This document shows, piece after piece, positions 8,019 through 16,618 of a stretch of DNA of 64,000 nt. The position numbers and the translations under genes were made by a program. The stretch comes from JAFGNV01 sp964612485 (GTDB lineage Bacteria; Chloroflexota; Anaerolineae; 4572-78; J111): positions 1-64,000 of the forward strand of contig CAZTFF010000003.1 of the NCBI GenBank assembly GCA_964612485.1, read 5' to 3'. The notes under the pieces were generated by a model. It had not been told where the DNA came from and ran no database searches. It worked only from the letters and a program-made list of their open reading frames with translations. Every line of letters starts with the position of its first letter. Position 1 is the stretch's first letter.

Positions 8019-10703
8019 ATGCAGTTTTCTAAAAAAGGCTCATGGTTGAGCTTGATTGTGGTTTTCACCCTGTTGATGGCATTAGCGCTGAGCGGCTGTG
8101 CCGGGCCGGAAGAACCGGCCGCAGCACCGCAAGAAGAAGCGCCTGCTGCCGAAGAAGCCCCGGCAGAGGAAACCGCCGCCGAAGAACCGGCGGTCGCCGA
8201 AGAACCGGCGGTCGCCGAAGAACCGGCCGAAGAAGAACAAGTTTTGCGCGTAAGCGCGCCGCCGTGGATCTTCAAAAAGTTTCCGCTGGAAGAAATCGGC
8301 AAACGCTTTGAAGCCGATCATCCCGGCGTGACCGTGGAGTTCACCCGCGTAGATAAATGGAATGTGTCCGCCTACATCACCGAATGGAAAGAAGGCGACA
8401 CCTCGGTGGATGTGTACGTGGGCGGCAGCGGCTCCATGCTGGCCCCGGTGATCTCCGGCGAGTGGACCGAACCCCTGGATGATATGCTCGCCGGCAACAT
8501 GGCGCCCGATAACTTTGTGGGTGGCTTTCTCAATGCCGGACATTACAAAAAACCCGACGGCTCCGGCACGTACTACCCGGTGCTGCCCTTTATGGGCGAG
8601 GTGGCCATCATCGGCGTGAACACCGCCATTGCCGAAGAGGCCGGCCTGATGGACGGCGCCACCGTCAAACCTATCCCCAGTTTTGACGAAGAGGAATTTA
8701 TGGGCTGGTTCCAGGCTTTGGCCGATCACTCCGAAACCGGCGGCCACGTGCAAATTTGGGACCGCGAGTTTATGCAGTACGACTACTGCGGCCCGATCAT
8801 TGCGATGACCGGCCAATGCTTTACCGATCAAGGTTTTGATGTCAGCAGCGACGCGGCCAAAAAATGGCTGGGCCTGGTGCAGAAGATGAACGAAGCCGGG
8901 GTCGCGGCCTACACCGTCACCGATGATGAGGGCTACGACAAATGGAAAACCAACAAAGCCGGTTCCTTTTTCGCGGCCCAGGGCCACGTGATGGAACTGG
9001 TCAACGCCGTTACCGAAGATGAATCCAGCATTGCCTATACCGGCTGGCCCGGCGGCGGCAGCATTATCTGGACTCACTCGGTCTGGATTCCCAAAGTATC
9101 ACCCGCCAAAGACCTGGGCAAAATGTTTATCCGCGAGCAGGTCTTCTCCCCCTACTTCACCCAGTGGAGTTTCAACAACTACGGTAAATTGCCGGTAATG
9201 AAAGACTACTACGGTGAAGGGATCGAGAGCTTCCAGGATCAAATGCCGAATATTTTGGCCGTGGCCGATGCCTCGCAGCCGGTGCCGCTGTACGCCGATA
9301 TGGAAGAGTACCTGGACATCCTGGTCAAATACTTGCCCGAAGCCGCCTTTGGCCGGATGAGCGTGGACGACGCGCTGGCCGCCGTGCAGGAAGAAACCGC
9401 CGATCTGGACTTTACTGATCTACGCGCGCCCGTTGAAACCGCAATGGCCGCCCCGGCAGCGGAGGAAGAAGCCCCTGCCGAAGCCCCTAAAGCCGAAGGG
9501 TTGTCGGGCACGTTGCAGGTGAGCGCGCCGCCGTGGATCTTCAAAAAATTCCCCTTGGAAGAAGCCGGCAAACGCTTTGAAGCCGATCATCCCGACGTGA
9601 CCGTGGAATTCACCCGCGTGGACAAATGGAACGTCTCCGCCTACATCACCGAATGGAAAGAAGGCGACACCTCGGTGGATGTGTACGTGGGCGGCAGCGG
9701 CTCCATGCTGGCCCCGGTGATCTCCGGCGAGTGGACCGAACCCCTGGATGATATGCTCGCCGGCAACATGGCGCCCGATAACTTTGTGGGTGGCTTTCTC
9801 AATGCCGGACATTACAAAAAACCCGACGGCTCCGGCACGTACTACCCGGTGCTGCCCTTTATGGGCGAGGTGGCCATCATCGGCGTGAACACCGCCATTG
9901 CCGAAGAGGCCGGCCTGATGGACGGCGCCACCGTCAAACCTATCCCCAGTTTTGACGAAGAGGAATTTATGGGCTGGTTCCAGGCTTTGGCCGATCACTC
10001 CGAAACCGGCGGCCACGTGCAAATTTGGGACCGCGAGTTTATGCAGTACGACTACTGCGGCCCGATCATTGCGATGACCGGCCAATGCTTTACCGATCAA
10101 GGTTTTGATGTCAGCAGCGACGCGGCCAAAAAATGGCTGGGCCTGGTGCAGAAGATGAACGAAGCCGGGGTCGCGGCCTACACCGTCACCGATGATGAGG
10201 GCTACGACAAATGGAAAACCAACAAAGCCGGTTCCTTTTTCGCGGCCCAGGGCCACGTGATGGAACTGGTCAACGCCGTTACCGAAGATGAATCCAGCAT
10301 TGCCTATACCGGCTGGCCCGGCGGCGGCAGCGTCATCTGGACTCACTCGGTCTGGATTCCCAAAGTTTCATCTAATCAGGAATTGGGCCAGGCCTTTATT
10401 CGAGAACAGATCTACTCGCCCTTCTTCCAGCAGTGGAGTTTCAACAACTACGGTAAACTGCCGGTAATGAAAGATTACTACGGCGAAGGGATCGAGCGTT
10501 TTGCCGACCAGATGCCCATCATCCTGGGCGTGGCCGATGCCTCCAAACCGGTGCCGCTGTACGCCGATATGGAAGAGTACCTGGACATCCTGGTCAAATA
10601 CCTGCCCGAAGCCGCTTTTGGCCGGATGAGCGTGGACGACGCCCTGACGGCGGTTCAAGAAGAAACCGCAGATTTAGATTTTACCGATTTGCGTGCTCCA
10701 TAG
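8019..10703 (+). CDS. Lipoprotein with two tandem sugar-binding domains (ABC importer)
   Basis: This 894-residue extracellular solute-binding lipoprotein delivers a sugar to the permeases encoded next. A signal peptide ends at lipobox LSGC (C27), and an Ala-Glu-Pro linker runs to about residue 74. Two family-1-type binding domains follow, roughly residues 75-470 and 498-894, joined by a second acidic Ala/Pro linker. Normal members have one domain of about 400-450 residues. The copies are almost identical: DNA at 8367-9062 equals 9636-10331 exactly over about 696 bp (offset 1269), while the flanks have drifted at synonymous and some replacement sites. Start ATG follows GGGAGGTTACGAAA. Context suggests a uronate, oligouronide or related ligand. 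An assembly-made duplication is unlikely because the ends differ, but it is not excluded. Confidence 0.93.
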   Translation: MQFSKKGSWLSLIVVFTLLMALALSGCAGPEEPAAAPQEEAPAAEEAPAEETAAEEPAVAEEPAVAEEPAEEEQVLRVSAPPWIFKKFPLEEIGKRFEADHPGVTVEFTRVDKWNVSAYITEWKEGDTSVDVYVGGSGSMLAPVISGEWTEPLDDMLAGNMAPDNFVGGFLNAGHYKKPDGSGTYYPVLPFMGEVAIIGVNTAIAEEAGLMDGATVKPIPSFDEEEFMGWFQALADHSETGGHVQIWDREFMQYDYCGPIIAMTGQCFTDQGFDVSSDAAKKWLGLVQKMNEAGVAAYTVTDDEGYDKWKTNKAGSFFAAQGHVMELVNAVTEDESSIAYTGWPGGGSIIWTHSVWIPKVSPAKDLGKMFIREQVFSPYFTQWSFNNYGKLPVMKDYYGEGIESFQDQMPNILAVADASQPVPLYADMEEYLDILVKYLPEAAFGRMSVDDALAAVQEETADLDFTDLRAPVETAMAAPAAEEEAPAEAPKAEGLSGTLQVSAPPWIFKKFPLEEAGKRFEADHPDVTVEFTRVDKWNVSAYITEWKEGDTSVDVYVGGSGSMLAPVISGEWTEPLDDMLAGNMAPDNFVGGFLNAGHYKKPDGSGTYYPVLPFMGEVAIIGVNTAIAEEAGLMDGATVKPIPSFDEEEFMGWFQALADHSETGGHVQIWDREFMQYDYCGPIIAMTGQCFTDQGFDVSSDAAKKWLGLVQKMNEAGVAAYTVTDDEGYDKWKTNKAGSFFAAQGHVMELVNAVTEDESSIAYTGWPGGGSVIWTHSVWIPKVSSNQELGQAFIREQIYSPFFQQWSFNNYGKLPVMKDYYGEGIERFADQMPIILGVADASKPVPLYADMEEYLDILVKYLPEAAFGRMSVDDALTAVQEETADLDFTDLRAP
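8367..9062 (+). repeat. Copy 1 of 696-bp exact intragenic repeat
   Basis: This segment was compared line by line with 9636-10331 and found identical, at an offset of 1269 bp. It codes for most of the first sugar-binding domain. Divergence starts sharply on both sides, as expected after gene conversion between tandem domains. Confidence 0.9.
9636..10331 (+). repeat. Copy 2 of 696-bp exact intragenic repeat
   Basis: This is the second copy of the exact repeat, inside the second sugar-binding domain. Upstream, the two domains differ at codons such as GAT/GAC and AAT/AAC. Downstream they differ over about 100 bases around the segment following WIPKVS. Confidence 0.9.
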
Positions 10704-10720
10704 CAGCTTGTTTGTACGCT

Positions 10721-10751
10721 GGTGGGCGGAGGGATACGCTCTCCGCCCACC
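10721..10751 (+). promoter_or_regulatory. Stem-loop between binding protein and permease genes
   Basis: A perfect 11-bp stem (GGTGGGCGGAG / CTCCGCCCACC) encloses a 9-nt loop. No T-run follows, so it is not a standard terminator. A hairpin here, as in malE-malF-type operons, is expected to stabilise the upstream message or reduce read-through, giving more binding protein than permease. Confidence 0.65.
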
Positions 10752-10827
10752 TAAATCCTGTTAAACTTGTCAATCCTGTCCAATTGGGTTTTAGAAATTT
10801 ACAACCCTGCTTTAAGAGGTATGATCC

Positions 10828-11733
10828 ATGAAATGGCCCTCAAGTCGTAAGTTATCCGACAATCTCAGCCTGTTTATCTTTCTCTTGCCAACGCTCATCT
10901 TTCTGTTTGTGTTTATCGCTTACCCGGTGTTTTACTCAGGCTATCTCAGCTTCACCGAATTTGATTACGCCACAGACGACGTGCCCACCTTTATCGGCCT
11001 GAACGGCTACATCGATGTTCTTTTTGATGACTCGTTGTTTGAAACGGCCCTGGTCAATCAGATATATTTTGCCATTCCGTACTTCATCATCACGTTTGGG
11101 CTTTCGCTGGGCCTGGCGATTCTGGTAGGCGAACTAACTAAAGGCGTAGGGTTTTTTCAAATCATTTTCTACCTGCCCATGATTATCGCCCTGTCTATGG
11201 CCGGCATTGCCTTTAGCTGGATCCTGAACCAGGATGTAGGCATTTTTAATCACATTCTGCGGACCATCGGGCTGAAATCGCTCACCCGGAACTGGTTTGG
11301 CGATCCTACTACGGCACTGTTTGGGCTGGTGCTGGTGCGCTCCTGGAAAATGATCGGCTTTACCTTTATCATTTTTCTGTCCGGCGTTCACGGCATTCCC
11401 TTGAGCCTGCGCGAAGCCGCCCGCGTAGACGGCGCTAACTTTGGGCAGGAGGTTCGTTACATTATTATACCGCTGCTCAAACCCTACATGCTGGCCGGCG
11501 GCATCTGGATCATCATCAACTCGCTCAAAGTGTTTGATCTACCCCAGGTGGTAACCCAGGGGGGGCCCGGCGTGGCCACGCTGACCCTGTATCTCTACTC
11601 CTGGAAGGCCGCTTTCCAACGCTTTGATATGGGCCTGGCGGCGCAGGTGGCTTACATCACTGCCTTCATCATCCTGTTTTTAACTTTTATTCTCAACAAA
11701 ATCCTCAAGCCAGATTCGGCAGAACGTTTTTAG
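10828..11733 (+). CDS. ABC sugar importer permease (MalF-type)
   Basis: This 301-residue inner-membrane protein is one half of the translocation channel of a CUT1-type carbohydrate importer. Six hydrophobic segments are visible, starting with LSLFIFLLPTLIFLFVFIAY. The EAA loop that contacts the ATPase is present as REAARVDGANFGQEVRYIIIPLLKP. Length is typical of the family. It follows the binding protein after a 124-bp spacer with a hairpin and precedes the second permease by 10 bp. No ATPase gene is in the window; such importers often share a general MsmX/MalK-type ATPase encoded elsewhere. Confidence 0.93.
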   Translation: MKWPSSRKLSDNLSLFIFLLPTLIFLFVFIAYPVFYSGYLSFTEFDYATDDVPTFIGLNGYIDVLFDDSLFETALVNQIYFAIPYFIITFGLSLGLAILVGELTKGVGFFQIIFYLPMIIALSMAGIAFSWILNQDVGIFNHILRTIGLKSLTRNWFGDPTTALFGLVLVRSWKMIGFTFIIFLSGVHGIPLSLREAARVDGANFGQEVRYIIIPLLKPYMLAGGIWIIINSLKVFDLPQVVTQGGPGVATLTLYLYSWKAAFQRFDMGLAAQVAYITAFIILFLTFILNKILKPDSAERF

Positions 11734-11743
11734 GGAGTATGTT

Positions 11744-12658
11744 ATGAGTATTGCAAGAGTTTCCGGCGATGCGACCACCGCAGCCACCGTTCACCGCACC
11801 TATGGGCTTCGCGCCATCTGGGCCTCGCCCACCCGGCGGCGGATAGCTGTCTTTTACATCATTGCCATCATTTTTGCCGTTATTTTCCTGTTCCCTCCCC
11901 TATGGATGCTCATCACATCGGTACGGACCACCCAGGATATCTATCAAATTCCGCCAACGTTTCTTCCGTCAGAGATCACCGGCGAGCATTACTATTACGT
12001 ACTCACCGAAATGGAAGGCGGCAGCCGTTATTTTCTCAACAGCATTGTGGTCACCATCTCCTCGGTCTTTCTGGTGGTTCTGTCCAGCGCGATGGGCGGG
12101 TACGCTTTTGGCGTTCGTAGGTTCCGGGGCAAAGAGTGGCTCTTTATGGGCATTGTATTTGTACTGACCGTGCCCTACATTATGTATCTCATCCCCACCT
12201 ACCTGATGGAGATTAAACTGGGCTTGCGCAATACCTGGCTGGGATTGATCTTCCCTTACGTTGCTCTGAACCTGCCCTGGGGGTTGCTGATCATGCGCAG
12301 CGCCTTTTCCACCATTCCGTTGGAAATCCGCGATGCGGCCATTATTGACGGCTGCAACGAACTGCAACTGTGGTATCGGGTGATGCTGCCTATCACCCGG
12401 CCGGCGCTGGCGGCCACCATCATCATCACCTTTGTGTTTGTGTGGCAGGAGTTCCTGTTTGCCTCCACGCTGATGACCAAAAACGAGTGGCAGACCCTGC
12501 CCGTAGGCATTGTCTGGCTGCGAGACGAGCTGCAAACGATGGCCTACGGCCGGATTGGCGCGATGTTTGTGCTGGCCATGCTGCCCATCTTTGTGCCCTT
12601 CATCATGCTCCGCAACTTCTTCATCAAAGGCTTGAGCGAAGGAATGCTCAAAGGCTAG
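11744..12658 (+). CDS. ABC sugar importer permease (MalG-type)
   Basis: The 304-residue second permease subunit has six membrane segments and the EAA signature EIRDAAIIDGCNELQLWYRVMLP. A long cytoplasmic N-terminus precedes the first helix (IAVFYIIAIIFAVIFLFPPL), as in MalG-like proteins. Start ATG 11744 follows AGGGAGT directly after the upstream permease, so the pair is translationally close. With the double binding protein it makes a high-affinity sugar importer. The next gene, a LacI regulator, has its own promoter in the 90-bp gap downstream. Confidence 0.93.
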   Translation: MSIARVSGDATTAATVHRTYGLRAIWASPTRRRIAVFYIIAIIFAVIFLFPPLWMLITSVRTTQDIYQIPPTFLPSEITGEHYYYVLTEMEGGSRYFLNSIVVTISSVFLVVLSSAMGGYAFGVRRFRGKEWLFMGIVFVLTVPYIMYLIPTYLMEIKLGLRNTWLGLIFPYVALNLPWGLLIMRSAFSTIPLEIRDAAIIDGCNELQLWYRVMLPITRPALAATIIITFVFVWQEFLFASTLMTKNEWQTLPVGIVWLRDELQTMAYGRIGAMFVLAMLPIFVPFIMLRNFFIKGLSEGMLKG

Positions 12659-12684
12659 ATTTCGTCCAGAATGAGGCTGCCGAT

Positions 12685-12712
12685 TTGACAGCCTTTTTCT
12701 TTCTGATATAAT
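12685..12712 (+). promoter_or_regulatory. Consensus sigma-70 promoter of the lacI-uronate gene block
   Basis: TTGACA (12685-12690) and TATAAT (12707-12712), both perfect, are separated by 16 bp. The promoter sits between the permease genes and lacI, and the operator begins at the next base, so a bound repressor would cover the start site. Confidence 0.85.
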
Positions 12713-12736
12713 GTTAGCGCTAACGGTAACGCTAAC
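12713..12736 (+). promoter_or_regulatory. LacI-family operator (autoregulatory)
   Basis: GTTAGCGCTAAC is a perfect 12-bp palindrome with central CG, typical of LacI-family sites. It is followed directly by GGTAACGCTAAC, which differs from it at two positions. The tandem sites abut the -10 box and lie 12 bp before the lacI ATG, so autorepression and control of downstream genes is the natural reading. I found no copy in the binding-protein promoter region. Confidence 0.8.
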
Positions 12737-12748
12737 AGGAATTATTGA

Positions 12749-13753
12749 ATGACCAACCATCGTATCACTATGGCCGATGTCGCCCGCGAAGCCGGCGTCT
12801 CGTTGATGACGGTTTCGCGGGTGGTCAATAACAAGGGCGACGTCAGCCTTAAAACCCGCGAGGCGGTGCAGGCAGCCATCGAAAAATTGGGCTACCGCCC
12901 CAGCCTCATCGCGCGCGGGCTGGTCACCAAACGAACCGGCACCCTGGGTCTGGTCATTCCCGATAACGCCAATCCGTTTTTTTCCGAGGTGGCCCGCGCC
13001 GCCGAAAATGTAGCCTACGCCGAAGGCTACAACGTTTTCCTGTGCAATACCGAAGAAGACGTGCAGCGAGAACTGGCCGTGCTCCAATCGCTGGAAGAAA
13101 AACAGGTAGATGGCCTGGTGCTGTGCAGTTCCCGCCTGGATGAAGAAAAGCTGCAAGAAATCGTGGGGCGTTTCCCGGCGGTGGTGCTGGTAAACCGCCG
13201 GCTCCACAACGGCAGTTTGGGTACAGTGTTGGTTGACGATGAAATGGGCGGGCGCATTGCTACTCACCACTTGCTTCAGGGTGGTCACCGGGCCATTGGA
13301 CTTTTGGCCGGGCCAAAGGCCTCGCACAGCGGCTCTCACCGGGCTAAAGGCTACCAATCAGCCTTGGAAATGGCGGGCGTAACGTATCGCCCGGAATGGG
13401 TGCAACATGGTTCCCCCACCGTAGAGGGGGGGCGGGAAACCGCCCAAAATCTGCTTCAACACCATCCCCAATTGACCGCGTTGTTTTGTTATAACGATCT
13501 GGTAGCCGTAGGCGCGCTGCAAGCTTGCGCCGAAACGGGCCGCCGGATTCCCGACCATGTCGCCATTGTCGGCTGCGACGATACCATGCTGGCCGCCCTG
13601 GTAACGCCAACCCTCACCACCTGCCGGGTTTCGCGCCACGACATCGGCGCGCGGGCTATGAAACTACTGCTCAACCAGATCAATAACTGCCAGGATGAGT
13701 GTGGCGAGGTGTGTTTGCAGCCCGTGCTGGTCGTCCGGGCCAGCGCGCCATAA
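12749..13753 (+). CDS. LacI-family transcriptional regulator of the uronate locus
   Basis: The 334-residue repressor has the N-terminal LacI helix-turn-helix (TMADVAREAGVSLMTVSRVV) and hinge helix (residues 5-60), then a periplasmic-binding-protein-like effector domain (residues 62-330) with GTLGLVIPDNANPFF and the usual C-terminal DDTMLAALVTP segment. It should bind the tandem operators immediately upstream and release them on binding a sugar or sugar-acid ligand. Its position between the importer genes and the catabolic genes indicates local control. The effector is unknown; a uronate or a pathway intermediate is likely from context. ATG 12749 follows AGGA at normal spacing. Confidence 0.92.
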   Translation: MTNHRITMADVAREAGVSLMTVSRVVNNKGDVSLKTREAVQAAIEKLGYRPSLIARGLVTKRTGTLGLVIPDNANPFFSEVARAAENVAYAEGYNVFLCNTEEDVQRELAVLQSLEEKQVDGLVLCSSRLDEEKLQEIVGRFPAVVLVNRRLHNGSLGTVLVDDEMGGRIATHHLLQGGHRAIGLLAGPKASHSGSHRAKGYQSALEMAGVTYRPEWVQHGSPTVEGGRETAQNLLQHHPQLTALFCYNDLVAVGALQACAETGRRIPDHVAIVGCDDTMLAALVTPTLTTCRVSRHDIGARAMKLLLNQINNCQDECGEVCLQPVLVVRASAP

Positions 13754-13769
13754 AAAGTCAGGAGAAGCT

Positions 13770-14768
13770 ATGTTAGACAACGTCCGGTGGGGCATCATCG
13801 GCTGTGGAGCCGTCACCGAAGTCAAAAGCGGCCCCGCCCTGCAAAAAATAGATGGATCAAAGTTGGCGGCCGTGATGCGGCGCGATGGAGCCAAAGCGCA
13901 GGATTACGCCCGTCGTCACAAGGTAGCCAAATGGTATGATGACGCCGACCGGTTGATCCACGATCCGGCGGTGAACGCCATCTACGTAGCCACCCCACCC
14001 GGCTCCCACGCCGAATACACCATCCGCGCCCTCGAGGCCGGCAAGCCGGTCTATGTCGAAAAACCGATGGCATTAAATTATGAGGAATGCCGCCGGATGA
14101 ATGCAGCGGCTAAAGCTGCCAACCTGCCCCTGTTTGTAGCCTACTACCGCCGCGCATTGCCCAATTTTTTGAAGGTGAAAGAGCTGGTAGAAACCAATTC
14201 TATTGGTGAGGTGCGGTTTGTGTCTATCACGTTGACGTCCCCTCCCCGCGAGGGCGATTTCTCGCCGGAAAATCCGCACTGGCACGTGATCCCCGAAATC
14301 TCCGGCGGCGGGCACTTTTTCGATCTGGGATCGCACCAGCTTGATTTTCTCGATTACGTCTTTGGCCCCATCGCAGCGGTGCAAGGCCAGGCCGCCAACC
14401 AGGCCGGCTGGTATCCCGCCGAAGACATCGTGACAGCCAATTTTACCTTTGAGTCGGGCGTGGTGGGGCAGGGCCTGTGGTGCTTCACTCTCTCCGAACA
14501 GGATGAAGTTGATCGCACGGAAATTGTGGGAAGCCGAGGCAAAATCGTCTTTTCATCGTTCACACCGGCCCCGGTTCGGCTGGAAACGGCCGGTGACGTG
14601 GAAGAATTTACCTTTACCCCGCCGGTCCACGTCCAGCAGCCGCTGATCCAAACCGCCGTCGATGATCTGCGCGGGCGCGGCGTATGCCCCAGCACCGGTT
14701 TGAGCGCCGCCCGTACCAGTCGGGTGATGGACCACATCGTAGCCGAATATTATGAAAGGAGCATCTGA
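13770..14768 (+). CDS. Gfo/Idh/MocA-family NAD(P)-dependent sugar oxidoreductase
   Basis: This 332-residue enzyme has the Rossmann NAD(P) site near the start (VRWGIIGCGAV) and the family's EKP motif (VYVEKPMALN, near residue 95) with the catalytic Lys. The C-terminal half is the family's beta-sheet substrate domain, with HFFDLGSHQLDFLDY. Members oxidise or reduce sugars, inositols or sugar acids at a hydroxyl carbon. I chose the ATG at 13770, preceded by AGGAGAAGCT, over an upstream in-frame start inside lacI. Placement right after lacI and before a cupin and uxaC points to a role in uronate use, perhaps entry of a modified or oligomeric uronate. The exact reaction is unknown. Confidence 0.88.
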   Translation: MLDNVRWGIIGCGAVTEVKSGPALQKIDGSKLAAVMRRDGAKAQDYARRHKVAKWYDDADRLIHDPAVNAIYVATPPGSHAEYTIRALEAGKPVYVEKPMALNYEECRRMNAAAKAANLPLFVAYYRRALPNFLKVKELVETNSIGEVRFVSITLTSPPREGDFSPENPHWHVIPEISGGGHFFDLGSHQLDFLDYVFGPIAAVQGQAANQAGWYPAEDIVTANFTFESGVVGQGLWCFTLSEQDEVDRTEIVGSRGKIVFSSFTPAPVRLETAGDVEEFTFTPPVHVQQPLIQTAVDDLRGRGVCPSTGLSAARTSRVMDHIVAEYYERSI

Positions 14769-14769
14769 A

Positions 14770-15105
14770 ATGGCGGTTCAAAAATACAACGAAACCGTTC
14801 CCCAAAAAATACGTGACGGCGTTGAGCGCCGCCTCGGTCATCTCGACAACCTGATGATCGTGGTCATTGATTTTGACGACGGCCCCAAAGATCAGCCCGA
14901 TCCGCCCCATTCCCACCCCCACGAGCAGGTCTGCTACGTAGCCGAAGGCGAAATCCTGTTCATGATGGACGGCGAAGAATCGCATCTGAAATCGGGCGAT
15001 GTCTTTCTGGTGCCATCCAACGTGCCACACACCATCCAGCAGCTTACCGAACACGTGCGGCTGGTCGATTGTTTTACGCCCATCCGTGAAGACTTTTTGA
15101 AATAG
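14770..15105 (+). CDS. Small single-domain cupin protein
   Basis: This 111-residue protein is a single double-stranded beta-helix cupin. Motif 1 is visible as HSHPHEQVCYVAEGEI (His, His, Glu metal ligands) and motif 2 as VPSNVPHTIQ (His ligand). It starts one base after the oxidoreductase stop, behind AAAGGAGCATC, so the two are co-translated. Similar cupins beside uronate genes include KdgF, which linearises unsaturated uronates, and sugar-acid isomerases. A KdgF-like role is plausible but is only inferred from motif and neighbours. Confidence 0.8.
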   Translation: MAVQKYNETVPQKIRDGVERRLGHLDNLMIVVIDFDDGPKDQPDPPHSHPHEQVCYVAEGEILFMMDGEESHLKSGDVFLVPSNVPHTIQQLTEHVRLVDCFTPIREDFLK

Positions 15106-15115
15106 GAGAAATTTT

Positions 15116-16537
15116 ATGCAACTCGACCCGAACCGCTATTTTGATCCCGATCCCAGCCAGCGCCGGATCGCCCAGGAACTATACAACACTGTGGCCCAAC
15201 TGCCGCTGGTCTGCCCTCACGGGCACGTTGATCCCCATCTTTTTGTGGACGAGGCCGGCACTTTTGGCACGCCCACCGACCTGTTCATCATCCCCGACCA
15301 TTACATTTTCCGCATGCTCTACTCGCAAGGCATTCCCATGGAATCGCTGGGCGTACCTCGCCACGACGGCGGCCCGGTGGAGCAGGATCACCGCCACATC
15401 TGGCAGACCTTTGCCGACAACTTCTATCTTTTCCGGGGCACGCCCAGCGGCGCGTGGCTCACCCAGGAACTGGTCGAGGTCTTTGGCATCGACCAAAAAC
15501 CCACCGGCGATACCGCCCAAAGCATTTACGATCAAATTGCCGAAAAATTAGCCGCCCCGGAGTTCCGCCCCCGCGCCCTGTTCAAACGTTTCAACATCGA
15601 AGTGCTCTGCACCACCGACGCGGCCACCGACACCCTCGACGCTCACCAACAGATCCGCGAGTCCGGCTGGAACGGCAACATCCACCCTACTTTCCGGCCC
15701 GATGCCGTGGTCAACCTGCAAACCCGGGGCTGGCGAGACAACATCAATACGTTGAGCGAGGTCAGCGGCATTACGATTGATTCTTATCCCAAATTCATCC
15801 AGGCGTTGGAACAGCGCCGCACTTTCTTCAAGGAAATGGGAGCCACTGCCACCGATCACGCCGCCATTTCCGCCGCCACCGAAGAACTGACTCCCGCCGA
15901 AGCCGACGCCATTTTCCAGCGCGCGCTGCAAGGCCGGGCCACGGCTGAAGACGCCCGGCGCTTTACCGCCCACATGCTGATGGAAAACGCCCGGATGAGC
16001 CTGGAAGACGGCCTGGTGATGCAGCTTCACGTCGGCTCGATCCGCAATCACAATCAGGTGATTTTGGACCGCTTTGGCCCGGACAAAGGCTGCGACATCC
16101 CGGAGCAGAGCGAATTTACCCACAACCTGCGCCCGCTGCTGAACAAATACGGCATCGATCCCCGCTTCAGCTTCATCGTTTTTACGCTTGATGAGACCAC
16201 TTACGCCCGCGAGCTGGCCCCGCTGGCCGGCCACTATCCCGCCATGCGGCTCGGCCCGCCGTGGTGGTTCCACGACAGCGTGAATGGGATGGCCCGCTAT
16301 TTTGACCAGGTGATGGAGACGGCGGGCCTCCACAACACCGCCGGCTTCAACGACGATACCCGCGCCTTCCCCTCCATCCCCGCCCGCCACGACGTTTGGC
16401 GGCGCGCCGGTGCAAACTGGGTGGCCGGCCTGGTCGTACGCGGCATTGTGGATGAGCAAGACGCGCAGGAAATGGTTTTGGATTTGGCCTATCGCCTGGC
16501 TAAACAGGCTTATAAACTATCAGAGATTGGAGATTAG
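15116..16537 (+). CDS. uxaC: Glucuronate/galacturonate isomerase UxaC
   Basis: Uronate isomerase opens the pathway, turning D-glucuronate into D-fructuronate or D-galacturonate into D-tagaturonate. The 473-residue product is full length for the amidohydrolase-fold family. It has the metal motif HxH in CPHGHVDPHLF near residue 35, an N-terminal LYNTVAQLPLVCPHGH block, MQLHVGSIRNHN in the middle and the C-terminal block GPPWWFHDSVNGM, all diagnostic. ATG 15116 follows AGGAGAAATTTT. The last codons (EIGD and the stop) lie inside an AATCTCC-type repeat element, so the C-terminus may have been reshaped by that element. Confidence 0.95.
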   Translation: MQLDPNRYFDPDPSQRRIAQELYNTVAQLPLVCPHGHVDPHLFVDEAGTFGTPTDLFIIPDHYIFRMLYSQGIPMESLGVPRHDGGPVEQDHRHIWQTFADNFYLFRGTPSGAWLTQELVEVFGIDQKPTGDTAQSIYDQIAEKLAAPEFRPRALFKRFNIEVLCTTDAATDTLDAHQQIRESGWNGNIHPTFRPDAVVNLQTRGWRDNINTLSEVSGITIDSYPKFIQALEQRRTFFKEMGATATDHAAISAATEELTPAEADAIFQRALQGRATAEDARRFTAHMLMENARMSLEDGLVMQLHVGSIRNHNQVILDRFGPDKGCDIPEQSEFTHNLRPLLNKYGIDPRFSFIVFTLDETTYARELAPLAGHYPAMRLGPPWWFHDSVNGMARYFDQVMETAGLHNTAGFNDDTRAFPSIPARHDVWRRAGANWVAGLVVRGIVDEQDAQEMVLDLAYRLAKQAYKLSEIGD

Positions 16538-16599
16538 GAGATTGTCCATAGTGAATCTCCAATCTCCTAATCTCCAATCTCCAATCTCTAATCTCTAAT
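16521..16599. repeat. AATCTCC-family inverted repeat, copy 1
   Basis: Alternating GATTGGAGATTAGGAGATT and its complement form a hairpin between uxaC and the next gene. The left part supplies the last codons and stop of uxaC. Related copies occur at 38045, 41512 and 57234. Confidence 0.8.
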
Positions 16600-16618
16600 A
16601 TTTTTCCAGAGGTGAACT

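Noticed and set aside
8082..10346. Long open frames on the minus strand opposite the sugar-binding protein (331 and 308 codons)
   Set aside because: They mirror the codon pattern of the plus-strand gene, appear twice because of the duplicated domain, and have no recognisable protein features.
10721..10751. Rho-independent terminator after the binding protein gene
   Set aside because: The stem is strong, but no T-run follows and the permeases continue the operon, so a stabilising or attenuating hairpin is more likely.
11969..13357. A 462-codon minus-strand frame across the permease and lacI genes
   Set aside because: It lies opposite two well-supported genes and the lacI promoter, and its His/Gln/Gly-rich translation is typical of antisense frames.
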